51,468 nucleotides of DNA, taken from the NCBI RefSeq assembly GCF_001418335.1, contig NZ_LIPP01000061.1, forward strand, positions 1 to 51,468. Direction: 5' to 3'. Source of the stretch: Streptomyces aurantiacus (GTDB taxonomy: Bacteria > Actinomycetota > Actinomycetes > Streptomycetales > Streptomycetaceae). Numbering within the stretch: position 1 is the stretch's first letter; the number at the start of each line of letters is the position of its first letter. The notes below the pieces were generated by a model that was not told the origin of the DNA, made no database searches, and worked only from the letters and a program-made list of their open reading frames with translations. The translations under genes and the position numbers were made by a program. Shown here in pieces: positions 43,031 to 51,468 of this stretch.

Positions 43031-45430
<2,400 letters not shown>

Positions 45431-45609
45431 CGTTTCTCCATACTGTTGCGCGGGGCCATCACGCTAGCCGCGGCGCGGGCGTCGGCGCTTCTCGATTACT
45501 GACCGATCCCGCCACCGGTTCCGAGCCGGTGCCCACCACCGGTTCCGAGCCGGTGGGCGGCATGCCCGCCGCCTCACGTACCGCTCCTGCCTCGCACAGC
45601 GAGCGGGTT

Positions 45610-46158
45610 CTACGTGCCTGTCGTGGTGATGCGCGTGATCGCCTCAAGGGTCAGGGCCCGGTCGTGTGGCTCGTTGTCCAGGGCGCGGTGCAGGGTCAGA
45701 CCCTCGATGAGGGCGTCGAGTTGACGGGCCGTGTCCGGGTCGAAGTGCTTCTCCAGGTGGACGCGGCTGCGGCCCATCCACTCATGGGTGAGTTCCCTGT
45801 AGACCGGCCGGCGAGCGGCGAGGACGTACAGCTCCTGGGTGAGTACGAGGTCACGCTGGCTCCCCTCCGAGAGGGCGTGGACGAGATCCGTCACCGCCTC
45901 GCGGGCCTGGTCGCGGTCGGCCGGAGCGGCGAGGTGGGAGTCGAAGACGGCGACGATGTGGTCGGCGAAGCGGGTGAACGCCTCCCTGAGCAGCTGGTCC
46001 ATGCCGCTGAAGTGGTACGTCATCGATCCCAGCGGAACACCGGCGCGCGCGGCGATCTTCCGGTGGGACACGTGGGCGATGCCCTCTTCGGCGATGAGAT
46101 CGAGGGTCGCGGCGATGATGCGTTCGCGGCGCTGCGGGTCGGTGTGTCCGGTGGCCAT
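45610..46158 (-). CDS. TetR-family transcriptional regulator
   Basis: A 182-residue TetR repressor with HTH IAEEGIAHVSHRKIAARAGVPLGSMTYHFSGMDQLLREAF and a short ligand domain. The frame stays open upstream in a shadow, but MATGHTDPQRRERIIAATLDLI is the natural start, just 11 bases after the acetyltransferase stop, so the two form an operon. A near-identical 17-bp dyad lies before this operon and before the MFS gene further upstream, which suggests this repressor controls both. Confidence 0.93.
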   Translation of the reverse strand: MATGHTDPQRRERIIAATLDLIAEEGIAHVSHRKIAARAGVPLGSMTYHFSGMDQLLREAFTRFADHIVAVFDSHLAAPADRDQAREAVTDLVHALSEGSQRDLVLTQELYVLAARRPVYRELTHEWMGRSRVHLEKHFDPDTARQLDALIEGLTLHRALDNEPHDRALTLEAITRITTTGT

Positions 46159-46169
46159 GGCGGGAGCCC

Positions 46170-46751
46170 TCAGAGGGTGCGGACCGGGCGGGCGGGGTTG
46201 CCGACGGCGACGACGTCGGCGGGCACGTCCTTCGTCACCACCGCGCCCGCGCCGATGACGGAGTTGTCGCCGATGCTCACACCGGGCAGGACGGTGGCGC
46301 CCCCGCCGAGCCACACGTTGTTCCCGATGGTGATCGGCCGGGCGGCTTCCAGTTTGTCGCGCCTCGGCCCCGGCTCCAAGGGGTGGGTGGGGGTGAGCAG
46401 TTGAACGTTCGGCCCGATCTGGCAGTCCTCGCCGATGGTGATCGCGGCGACGTCCAGCGCGGTCAGGTTGTAGTTGACGAAGGTGCGCGCGCCGATCGTG
46501 ATGTTGCTGCCGTAGTCGACGTACAGCGGCGGCCGCACATGTACCTCCTCGCCCAGGGAACCGAGCAGTTCGGCGAGGATCGGCCGGGCGGCATCGGGGT
46601 CCTCGACGTAGGCGGCCTGGTAGCGGGCGGCCAGGCGCACGGCGCGCTGGTACCGGCGGATGATCTCCGGGTCGTCGGCGATGTAGAGGTCGCCCGCCGC
46701 CATGCGTTCGAGGTTCGTGCGGGAATCCTGCGCGAAGTGGTCCGTCGACAT
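46170..46751 (-). CDS. Maltose O-acetyltransferase-like hexapeptide-repeat acetyltransferase
   Basis: A 193-residue left-handed beta-helix acetyltransferase. The N-terminal helical part (MAAGDLYIADDPEIIRRYQRAVRLAARY) matches the Mac domain, followed by hexapeptide repeats (ITIGARTFVNYN, ITIGEDCQIGPNVQLLTPTHPL with the catalytic His, ITIGNNVWLGGGATVLPGVSIGDNSVIGAGAVVTKDVPADVV). It ends GNPARPVR, as in Maa/LacA. The ATG is directly adjacent to the presumed TetR operator and has no Shine-Dalgarno, implying a leaderless transcript. It probably acetylates a sugar or an incoming glycoside. Confidence 0.93.
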   Translation of the reverse strand: MSTDHFAQDSRTNLERMAAGDLYIADDPEIIRRYQRAVRLAARYQAAYVEDPDAARPILAELLGSLGEEVHVRPPLYVDYGSNITIGARTFVNYNLTALDVAAITIGEDCQIGPNVQLLTPTHPLEPGPRRDKLEAARPITIGNNVWLGGGATVLPGVSIGDNSVIGAGAVVTKDVPADVVAVGNPARPVRTL

Positions 46752-46768
46752 GCGTACGATCGTACACT
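46752..46768. promoter_or_regulatory. Probable TetR operator, copy 1
   Basis: GCGTACGATCGTACACT, with the perfect 12-bp palindrome GTACGATCGTAC (46754-46765), abuts the acetyltransferase start codon. It also contains TACGAT as a possible -10 element for a leaderless minus-strand transcript. The same 17-mer with one change recurs at 48145-48161. Confidence 0.7.
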
Positions 46769-46800
46769 TCACGTCGGTCCGCGGCCCGTGAACCGGAGAT

Positions 46801-46836
46801 GTCCCCGGGGACGTCTCCGGGGAGGTCTCCGGGGAG
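46801..46836. repeat. Three tandem 12-bp dyad units after the MFS gene
   Basis: GTCCCCGGGGAC (46801-46812) is a perfect palindrome and is followed by two copies of GTCTCCGGGGAG (46813-46824, 46825-46836). On the minus strand they come directly after the MFS stop codon (46843) and could fold as serial hairpins, a possible terminator or RNA 3-prime stabiliser. Confidence 0.7.
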
Positions 46837-46842
46837 GTCCGC

Positions 46843-48123
46843 CTACCGCCGCCTGGACTGCAGCACTCCGGCGGACAGCAGCACCAGCAGTCCGGCGAGG
46901 GGCACCACCAGCAGGCCCGCCCGCAGGCTCGCCGAGTCCGCGACAAGGCCGACGACCGGCGGGGAGAGCAGGAAGCCCAGGCGCATGAGCCAGGAGACGA
47001 TGGCAAGACCCGAACCGGGCTTGAGGCCGGGCAGTTCGTCGGCTTCGTGCATCGCCGCGGGCACCAGCGTCGCCACGCCGAACCCGGCCGCGGCGAAGCC
47101 GAGAATCGTGCCGGGCACCGTGGGCACGGCCAGCGCCAGGCCCATGCCGACCACCACGATGAGCCCCCCGGTACGGGCCACGGTGCGCTGGCCGAACCGG
47201 TCGACGAGCCGGTCACCGATGCTGCGGCCGATGAACTGGGCCCCGACCAGGGCGATGTAGCCGGAGGCCGCCAGCGTCACCGACGCGGACAGCGAGTCGG
47301 AGAGGTAGAGGGCGGCCCAGGAACTGCCCGCGTCCTCGACGAGGGTGCCGGCCGTGGCGATGAGCACGAGCGCGGCCAGGACGTACGCGGTACGTCGGGC
47401 TGCCGCCGGACGCTTCGCCTGCCGTGCTCCACGGCCGTCGCCGTCCGACGCCACCGCCGCGTCCGTCCCCGACGCCCCATCCGTCCCCGACACCGGCTCG
47501 ACCCCCGACGCCGACTCGGTCTCCGACGTCGGCTCGACGTCGGGGCCGGGCAGGCAGAAGCGCAGGGCGACGCACGCCGCGACCGCGAACACCACCGCCG
47601 AGATCGCCAGGTGCTGCCCGCGCGGCAGGTCGAGCGCTATCGCCGCGGCGGCCATGGAGCCGCCTGCGACGGCGCCGATGGACCAGATCGCGTGGAAGGA
47701 GTTGATGATGGAGCGTCCGTAGCGGCGCTGCACCCGCAGTCCGTGGGCGTTCTGCGCGACATCGGTGACCGCGTCCATCGCTCCGGCCAGGAACAACGCC
47801 GCCGCGAACAGCACCACCGAGTCGGCCAGGCCCGCGACGAGGATTCCGGCGCCGGTCAGCAGGGTGCCGGCCACCGCCGCCCGCGCCGAGCCCAGCCGGC
47901 GAATGGCCACCCCCGCCGCGAGGCCGGCCGCGATGGCGCCCGCCGGGAACGCCGCCACGGCCAGGCCGTAGGCGGCGTTGCCGATCCCGAGATCCGCCTT
48001 GATCTGCGGATACCTCGGCAGAAGGTTGGCGAACAGGGCGCCGTTGGTGAAGAACAGCACGGCAACGGCAACGCGCGCCTGCCGCTCGGCGGACGCGGGT
48101 CGGCGCAGTACGTCAACAGTCAT
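46843..48123 (-). CDS. MFS transporter
   Basis: A 426-residue MFS protein with about 12 helices. It begins RVAVAVLFFTNGALFANLLPRYPQIKADLGIGNAAYGLAVAAFPAGAIAAGL, typical of the YbjJ-like group. A Ser/Thr/Glu/Gly-rich loop (SETESASGVEPVSGTDGASGTD) in the centre marks the linker between the two six-helix halves. The ATG at 48123 lies 21 bases downstream of a probable TetR operator shared with the acetyltransferase-TetR operon. Likely exports a compound sensed by that TetR. Confidence 0.92.
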   Translation of the reverse strand: MTVDVLRRPASAERQARVAVAVLFFTNGALFANLLPRYPQIKADLGIGNAAYGLAVAAFPAGAIAAGLAAGVAIRRLGSARAAVAGTLLTGAGILVAGLADSVVLFAAALFLAGAMDAVTDVAQNAHGLRVQRRYGRSIINSFHAIWSIGAVAGGSMAAAAIALDLPRGQHLAISAVVFAVAACVALRFCLPGPDVEPTSETESASGVEPVSGTDGASGTDAAVASDGDGRGARQAKRPAAARRTAYVLAALVLIATAGTLVEDAGSSWAALYLSDSLSASVTLAASGYIALVGAQFIGRSIGDRLVDRFGQRTVARTGGLIVVVGMGLALAVPTVPGTILGFAAAGFGVATLVPAAMHEADELPGLKPGSGLAIVSWLMRLGFLLSPPVVGLVADSASLRAGLLVVPLAGLLVLLSAGVLQSRRR

Positions 48124-48144
48124 GCGAGTGACCCTACAGCGAGA

Positions 48145-48161
48145 GCGTACGAACGTACACT
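48145..48161. promoter_or_regulatory. Probable TetR operator, copy 2
   Basis: GCGTACGAACGTACACT differs at one base from the site at 46752-46768. Its core GTACG-AA-CGTAC is flanked by GAGAG and CTCTC arms, extending the dyad. It sits 22 bases upstream of the MFS start. Confidence 0.7.
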
Positions 48162-48187
48162 CTCGGCCGTCGCACCCGGCAAAAGGG

Positions 48188-48229
48188 GAGGTGGGGCGGT
48201 GCCGACACGTGTCGGCACCGCCCCACCTC
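48188..48229 (-). terminator. 42-bp perfect palindrome with U-tract, terD terminator
   Basis: Bases 48188-48208 and 48209-48229 are exact reverse complements, 21 bp per arm with no spacer (centre CACGTG). On the minus strand it lies 55 bases past the terD stop and is followed by CCCCTTTT, so it is a classical intrinsic terminator, unusually long for this organism. It also separates terD from the MFS promoter region. Confidence 0.85.
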
Positions 48230-48284
48230 GGCCCTGCGTGAACCGCTTGGCGGGACCTGCTCGGCGGGACCCGCCCGGCGTGAC

Positions 48285-48869
48285 CTACTTGCTGGCGGCG
48301 AAGCGCATCAGGGCCTGCTCGTCACCCTGCTTGATCTTCCCGGTCTCGTTGATCACCTGGAGCTTCCAGACCCCGCCGACCCGGATCGCCTTGGCCACGG
48401 CGCAGCCGTTGTCGTTGCTGAGCAGGCTCGGCCAGATGTCCGCGACCTGCTGCACGCTGCCCCCGCTCGCGTCGTACACCTTGAAGCTGATGTTCCGCGC
48501 CTTCTGGAAAGAGCTGGCCTTCTTGTACGCGGCGGCGACGAAGACGACCGAGGTGATGTTCTGCGGGACGCGGGCGAACTCGACGGTCACCGTCTCGTCG
48601 TCACCGGCGCCCTTGCCGGTCTGGTTGTCGCCGGTGTGCACCAACGAGCCGTTGCCCAGCGGGTCCAGTGAGTCGAGACCGGCCAGCCGCACCGGGTCCG
48701 ATCCCTGCATCGCGATGGCGATCAGGTCGAGGTCCGTGCCCTTCGTCTGGCGCAGCTTGCCGATCAGACCGCCGCTGCTGCCGACGGTCGGGTCCCAGGA
48801 CACCCCGATCGACAGATGAGTCACTCCGTCCAGGTCCGCCGGGCCGTCTTCCTTCGTAAGCGTGATCAT
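48285..48869 (-). CDS. TerD-family protein
   Basis: A 194-residue TerD-like beta-sandwich protein. Recognisable elements are the opening MITLTKED, THLSIGVSWDPT, GTDLDLIAIAM with acidic Ca2+-ligand type residues, SLVHTGDNQTGKGAGDDETVTVEFARVPQNITSVVFVAAAY, and the final GKIKQGDEQALMRFA. TerD proteins bind Ca2+ and are tied to tellurite and stress responses. It stands alone; the other ter genes are absent. Terminated by a 42-bp palindrome. Confidence 0.93.
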   Translation of the reverse strand: MITLTKEDGPADLDGVTHLSIGVSWDPTVGSSGGLIGKLRQTKGTDLDLIAIAMQGSDPVRLAGLDSLDPLGNGSLVHTGDNQTGKGAGDDETVTVEFARVPQNITSVVFVAAAYKKASSFQKARNISFKVYDASGGSVQQVADIWPSLLSNDNGCAVAKAIRVGGVWKLQVINETGKIKQGDEQALMRFAASK

Positions 48870-49024
48870 GCCTGTCCCTCTTGATCGTGAGAATGCCTGT
48901 ACGCAGTCTGCCTCCCCTTTGCCACGCCGCGTAGTCCGGGACCCCTACGAATCACCAGATCCACGCCCGTCTCGGGCGACAGGCACCCCGAGACGCCCCG
49001 AGACGCGGAACAGGCGCACTCGCC

Positions 49025-49870
49025 TCACGATGCCGACTGGATGTCCCCCCGGGTGGAGGCCGCGATGGTCTCGCGGTGGGCGAAGTCACCCGGGGGGATG
49101 CCGGGATGGTGGCCGAGCCGAGCCGGTGGCACCGCGGCCGACGGGTCCAGGGTGAGCCGGGAGACGATGCGGTAGCGGTCGCCGCGGTAGACCGAGTGGA
49201 CGTATTCGACGGGCCGGCCCGTGGTGTCCGAGGTGAGCCGTTCGAAGAGCAGCGCCGGGGACAGTTCGGGAACGTCGAGCAGTTCGGCCTCGGCCCGGGT
49301 GACGACGGTCGGCTCGATCGCCTGTACCGCCTCCTGGACATGCACGCCGTGCTGTTCGCGCAGGTGCTCGTACAGGTCGCCGGCTTCCAGTTCCCGGGCG
49401 GACAGGGCGGGGACCAGGTCGGCCCTGATGTGCAGGTGCTCGATGGCCATCGGGGCGCCGTCGACCAGGCGCAGCCGTGCCACGTACACGATCTCGGCGG
49501 CGGGTGACATACGCAGTTTGCGGCCCACGCGCGCGCCGGCCGGGAAGGTGGTGAACTCCAGCAGTCGGCTGGACCAGGCCCCGGAGGCCGGCGGTGCCGT
49601 CATGGTCTGCCGGCCGTGACCGGAGACGAGTTCCTGGGTGATCTTCTCGGGGGCCACGAACATGCCGCGGCCGTGTTCCCGTACCAGCAGTCCTGCGGCG
49701 ACGAGTTCGTCGACCGCCGCGCGCAGGGTCGGGCGGGACACCCCCAGACGGGTGCACAGGGCGCGTTCGGAGGGGATCGCGTCACCGGGGCTGCGCGACT
49801 CGACGAGGTCGAGGACGAAGTCGCGGACCCGCTCCCGCTTGAGCACCGCACCCGGCGCGTCTTCCTTCAT
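49025..49870 (-). CDS. GntR/HutC-family regulator with UTRA domain (DasR-like)
   Basis: A 281-residue regulator. The N-terminal winged helix reads VLDLVESRSPGDAIPSERALCTRLGVSRPTLRAAVDELVAAGLLVREHGRGMFVA, the C-terminal UTRA sensor domain contains RLRLVDGAPMAIEHLHIRADLVPAL and ends GRPVEYVHSVYRGDRYRIVSRL, close in style to DasR, the GlcNAc regulator of Streptomyces. The ATG at 49870 (MKEDAP) with a G-rich Shine-Dalgarno is preferred over the upstream open frame. It is divergent from a sugar-binding lipoprotein gene with DasR-like sites between, so it most likely represses that importer until a phosphorylated sugar binds. Confidence 0.93.
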   Translation of the reverse strand: MKEDAPGAVLKRERVRDFVLDLVESRSPGDAIPSERALCTRLGVSRPTLRAAVDELVAAGLLVREHGRGMFVAPEKITQELVSGHGRQTMTAPPASGAWSSRLLEFTTFPAGARVGRKLRMSPAAEIVYVARLRLVDGAPMAIEHLHIRADLVPALSARELEAGDLYEHLREQHGVHVQEAVQAIEPTVVTRAEAELLDVPELSPALLFERLTSDTTGRPVEYVHSVYRGDRYRIVSRLTLDPSAAVPPARLGHHPGIPPGDFAHRETIAASTRGDIQSAS

Positions 49871-49900
49871 GGCGTGCCCCCCATACGCGAAATCCCCTTT

Positions 49901-49916
49901 ACCAGTTGACCAGTTG
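49901..49916. promoter_or_regulatory. Direct repeat of GntR-type half-sites
   Basis: ACCAGTTG occurs twice head to tail (49901-49908, 49909-49916), about 31 bases upstream of the GntR start. ACCAGT/ACTGGT is a half-site of DasR-type operators, so this may be the autoregulatory site. Confidence 0.5.
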
Positions 49917-50034
49917 CCGAACGCAGCTGCTCCCCTGGTCGGACGAAGTGTAACCGCTTCCCCACGGTGATCGCCGGAGCATCGACCGGCGCATACGTCA
50001 AATTCCCTTGCTGCCAAGGGGGTTGACGCCACCG

Positions 50035-50050
50035 ATTGGTCTATGCCAGT
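50035..50050 (+). promoter_or_regulatory. DasR-type (dre-like) operator in the importer promoter
   Basis: ATTGGTCTATGCCAGT matches 13 of 16 positions of the DasR dre consensus as I recall it (A[C/G]TGGTCTAGACCA[C/G]T). It lies just after TTGACG (50023-50028), a plausible -35 element, about 80 bases before the binding-protein gene. A short CCCTTG/CAAGGG stem (50005-50020) precedes it. Binding here would block the promoter. Confidence 0.6.
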
Positions 50051-50078
50051 TTCATCCCCGCATCAAGAGGTGAGCTGT

Positions 50079-50095
50079 CCAGTGGACTTCACTGG
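50079..50095. promoter_or_regulatory. Second dyad in the importer leader
   Basis: CCAGTG-N5-CACTGG is a perfect 6-bp inverted repeat, extending with one mismatch to TGTCCAGTG/CACTGGTCA. It shares the CACTGGTC half-site with the dre-like site 40 bases upstream and is a likely second operator of the same GntR regulator. Confidence 0.55.
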
Positions 50096-50130
50096 TCAGG
50101 TGGTTGGCTCCTGTCCTCCAGAGGTGAACC

Positions 50131-51399
50131 GTGAAGCTCCGCTTGTTCGCCGGTGTGTCCGTGCTTGTGGTGACCGCCGGACTGAGTGCCTGCAGCAGTT
50201 CCTCCGACGACTCCGGCGGCGGCTCCGGCGGGAGCACCACCATCGACGTCTGGCTGATGCGCGACAGCGTCTCGGACCGGTTCCAGAAGGACTTCGTCAA
50301 GGGCTTCGAGACCGCTCATCCCGACATCCAGGTCAAGGTGCAGATCCAGGAGTGGGACGGCATCGGCGAGAAGGTCACCGCGGCCCTCGCAGGCCGGGAC
50401 GCACCGGACGTCATCGAGACCGGCAACACCCAGGTCGCCCAGTTCGCGCAGAGCGGAGGACTGCTCGACCTCAGCGACAAGGTCGGCGAGCTCGGGGGCG
50501 AGGACTGGCTCAAGGGCCTCGCCGAGCCCGGCGCCTACGAGGGCAAGCAGTACGGCATCCCGTACTACGCCGCCAACCGTGTCGTCGTCTACCGCACCGA
50601 CCTCTTCAAGGAGGCGGGCGTCGACACAGCCGCCATCAAGACGCGCGACCAGTGGATCGCCGCCACCAAGAAGCTCAACACCGGTGACACGCAGGGCATC
50701 TATCTGCCCGGTCAGATGTGGTACACCCTCGCGGGCTTCGTCTGGGACGAGGGTGGCGAGCTCGCCACCGAGTCGGGCGGCAAGTGGCAGGGCAACCTCG
50801 ACACTCCCGAGGCGGTCCGCGGCATGGAGTTCTACGAGAAGCTCCAGGCACTCGGCAAGGGCCCCAAGGACTCCGACGAGGACAGCCCTCCGCAGGCGGA
50901 CGTCATGGCCAAGGGGAAGGTCGCCCAGGTCATCTCGACTCCCGGCGGCGCCAACGTCGTCATCGAGAACAACCCCGAACTGAAGGGCAAGCTCGGCTTC
51001 TTCCCGATCCCGGGGAAGACCGCCGGGACACCGGGTGCCGTCTTCACCGGCGGCTCCGACCTCGTCATCCCGACGGCCTCCGCCAAGCAGGACGCGGCCT
51101 ACACGTTCATCAAGGAACTCACCGGCGATGCCTGGCAGAAGAAGCTCGCCGTCGCCATGAGCTACGTCCCGAACAAGACCACCCTGTCCGACGCGGTCGC
51201 CTCCGACCCGGGCGCCTCGGCCATGGCGGTCGGCGCCGCGGAAGGCCATGCCACGCCCAACACACCGGGCTGGGCCGCCGTCGAGGCCAAGAACCCGATC
51301 AAGGACTACATGACGGCCGTTCTCACCGGAGGCGACGCCAAGAAGGAAGCCGCCACCGCGTCCGACGCCATCACCACGGCGATGAACTCCGGCTCCTGA
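50131..51399 (+). CDS. Sugar ABC transporter substrate-binding lipoprotein
   Basis: A 422-residue CUT1-type solute-binding protein. Signal peptide with lipobox LSAC (lipidated C21), a Ser/Gly linker, then IDVWLMRDSVSDRFQKDFVKGFETAHPDIQVKVQIQEW, ALAGRDAPDVIETGNTQVAQFAQSGGLLDL, and YGIPYYAANRVVVYRTDLF, typical of family 1 sugar-binding proteins. AGAGGTG lies four bases before the GTG at 50131. A permease gene starts 27 bases after the stop. The divergent DasR-like regulator and dre-like site suggest an amino sugar or chito-oligosaccharide as ligand, though this is not proven. Confidence 0.95.
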   Translation: MKLRLFAGVSVLVVTAGLSACSSSSDDSGGGSGGSTTIDVWLMRDSVSDRFQKDFVKGFETAHPDIQVKVQIQEWDGIGEKVTAALAGRDAPDVIETGNTQVAQFAQSGGLLDLSDKVGELGGEDWLKGLAEPGAYEGKQYGIPYYAANRVVVYRTDLFKEAGVDTAAIKTRDQWIAATKKLNTGDTQGIYLPGQMWYTLAGFVWDEGGELATESGGKWQGNLDTPEAVRGMEFYEKLQALGKGPKDSDEDSPPQADVMAKGKVAQVISTPGGANVVIENNPELKGKLGFFPIPGKTAGTPGAVFTGGSDLVIPTASAKQDAAYTFIKELTGDAWQKKLAVAMSYVPNKTTLSDAVASDPGASAMAVGAAEGHATPNTPGWAAVEAKNPIKDYMTAVLTGGDAKKEAATASDAITTAMNSGS

Positions 51400-51426
51400 C
51401 CGCCAACGCACCGGAGGAAGAGTGCC

Positions 51427-51468
51427 GTGTCGGCCGTCCGAGAACAGACCGCGCCCCACCCCCCACCG
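51427..51468 (+). CDS. Sugar ABC transporter permease, N-terminal start (partial)
   Basis: GTG at 51427 with GGAGG nine bases upstream opens 14 codons before the window ends (VSAVREQTAPHPPP). The Pro-rich hydrophilic start and the position right after a binding-protein gene fit the MalF-type permease of the same importer. Confidence 0.6.
   Translation, partial: MSAVREQTAPHPPP

Noticed and set aside
48285..48869. Tellurite-resistance ter cluster
   Set aside because: Only one TerD-type gene is present; no TerA/B/C or associated genes in the window.

Overview
The window is very GC-rich with G/C-dominated third codon positions, purine-rich ribosome binding sites, frequent GTG/TTG starts, ATGA/GTGA gene overlaps and almost no TTA codons. 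With its gene content (MmyB-type XRE regulator, ECF42 sigma factor, DasR-like GntR regulator, SecDF fusion paralogue, many one-component regulators) this points to a Streptomyces or close relative, most likely accessory chromosomal sequence. I saw no rRNA, tRNA, insertion sequence, prophage or CRISPR array, and no gene-free stretch above about 300 bases.

Left part (1-24733). It starts in a sugar ABC transporter operon (end of one permease, a full second permease) followed by a secreted glycoside hydrolase with a carbohydrate-binding module. Then come many small regulator/enzyme modules, often divergent: AraC/MFS; epoxide hydrolase-like plus NAD-epimerase/MarR; FAD monooxygenase/methyltransferase; LysR/(hydrolase plus MFS exporter); methyltransferase plus DinB; a DGPF (YCII) protein plus ECF42 sigma factor with a matching promoter; XRE-MmyB; methyltransferase/GNAT sharing a palindrome; ene-reductase/MerR; hydrolase/TetR sharing a duplicated perfect operator.

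Centre (24892-37540). A 12.6-kb, five-gene, same-strand operon is the most interesting content: a stand-alone DUF4132 protein, a 1692-residue protein of unknown family with a probable C-terminal winged helix, a YehL-type MoxR AAA+ ATPase, a DUF5682 protein fused to a von Willebrand A (MIDAS) domain, and a SWIM zinc-finger protein. Most junctions overlap by four bases or are a few bases apart. The set matches the uncharacterised yehI-yehL-yehM-yehP-yehQ group of E. coli, with a fusion and a giant extra subunit. A 39-codon mini-ORF bridges the giant gene and the ATPase gene with ATGA overlaps at both ends.

Right part (37556-51468). It holds a class V aminotransferase, a DUF2975 membrane protein with a small HTH partner below clustered ATCGAT motifs, a small exported protein, a SecDF fusion paralogue, a UvrA2-like ABC ATPase, a TetR regulator whose probable operator occurs both at its own operon (with a hexapeptide acetyltransferase) and at an MFS exporter, and a lone TerD protein ended by a 42-bp perfect palindrome. 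It closes with a DasR-like GntR regulator divergent from a sugar-binding lipoprotein and the first codons of its permease, with DasR-like operator sequences between them.

All functions are read from sequence motifs and family knowledge; no database search was run.
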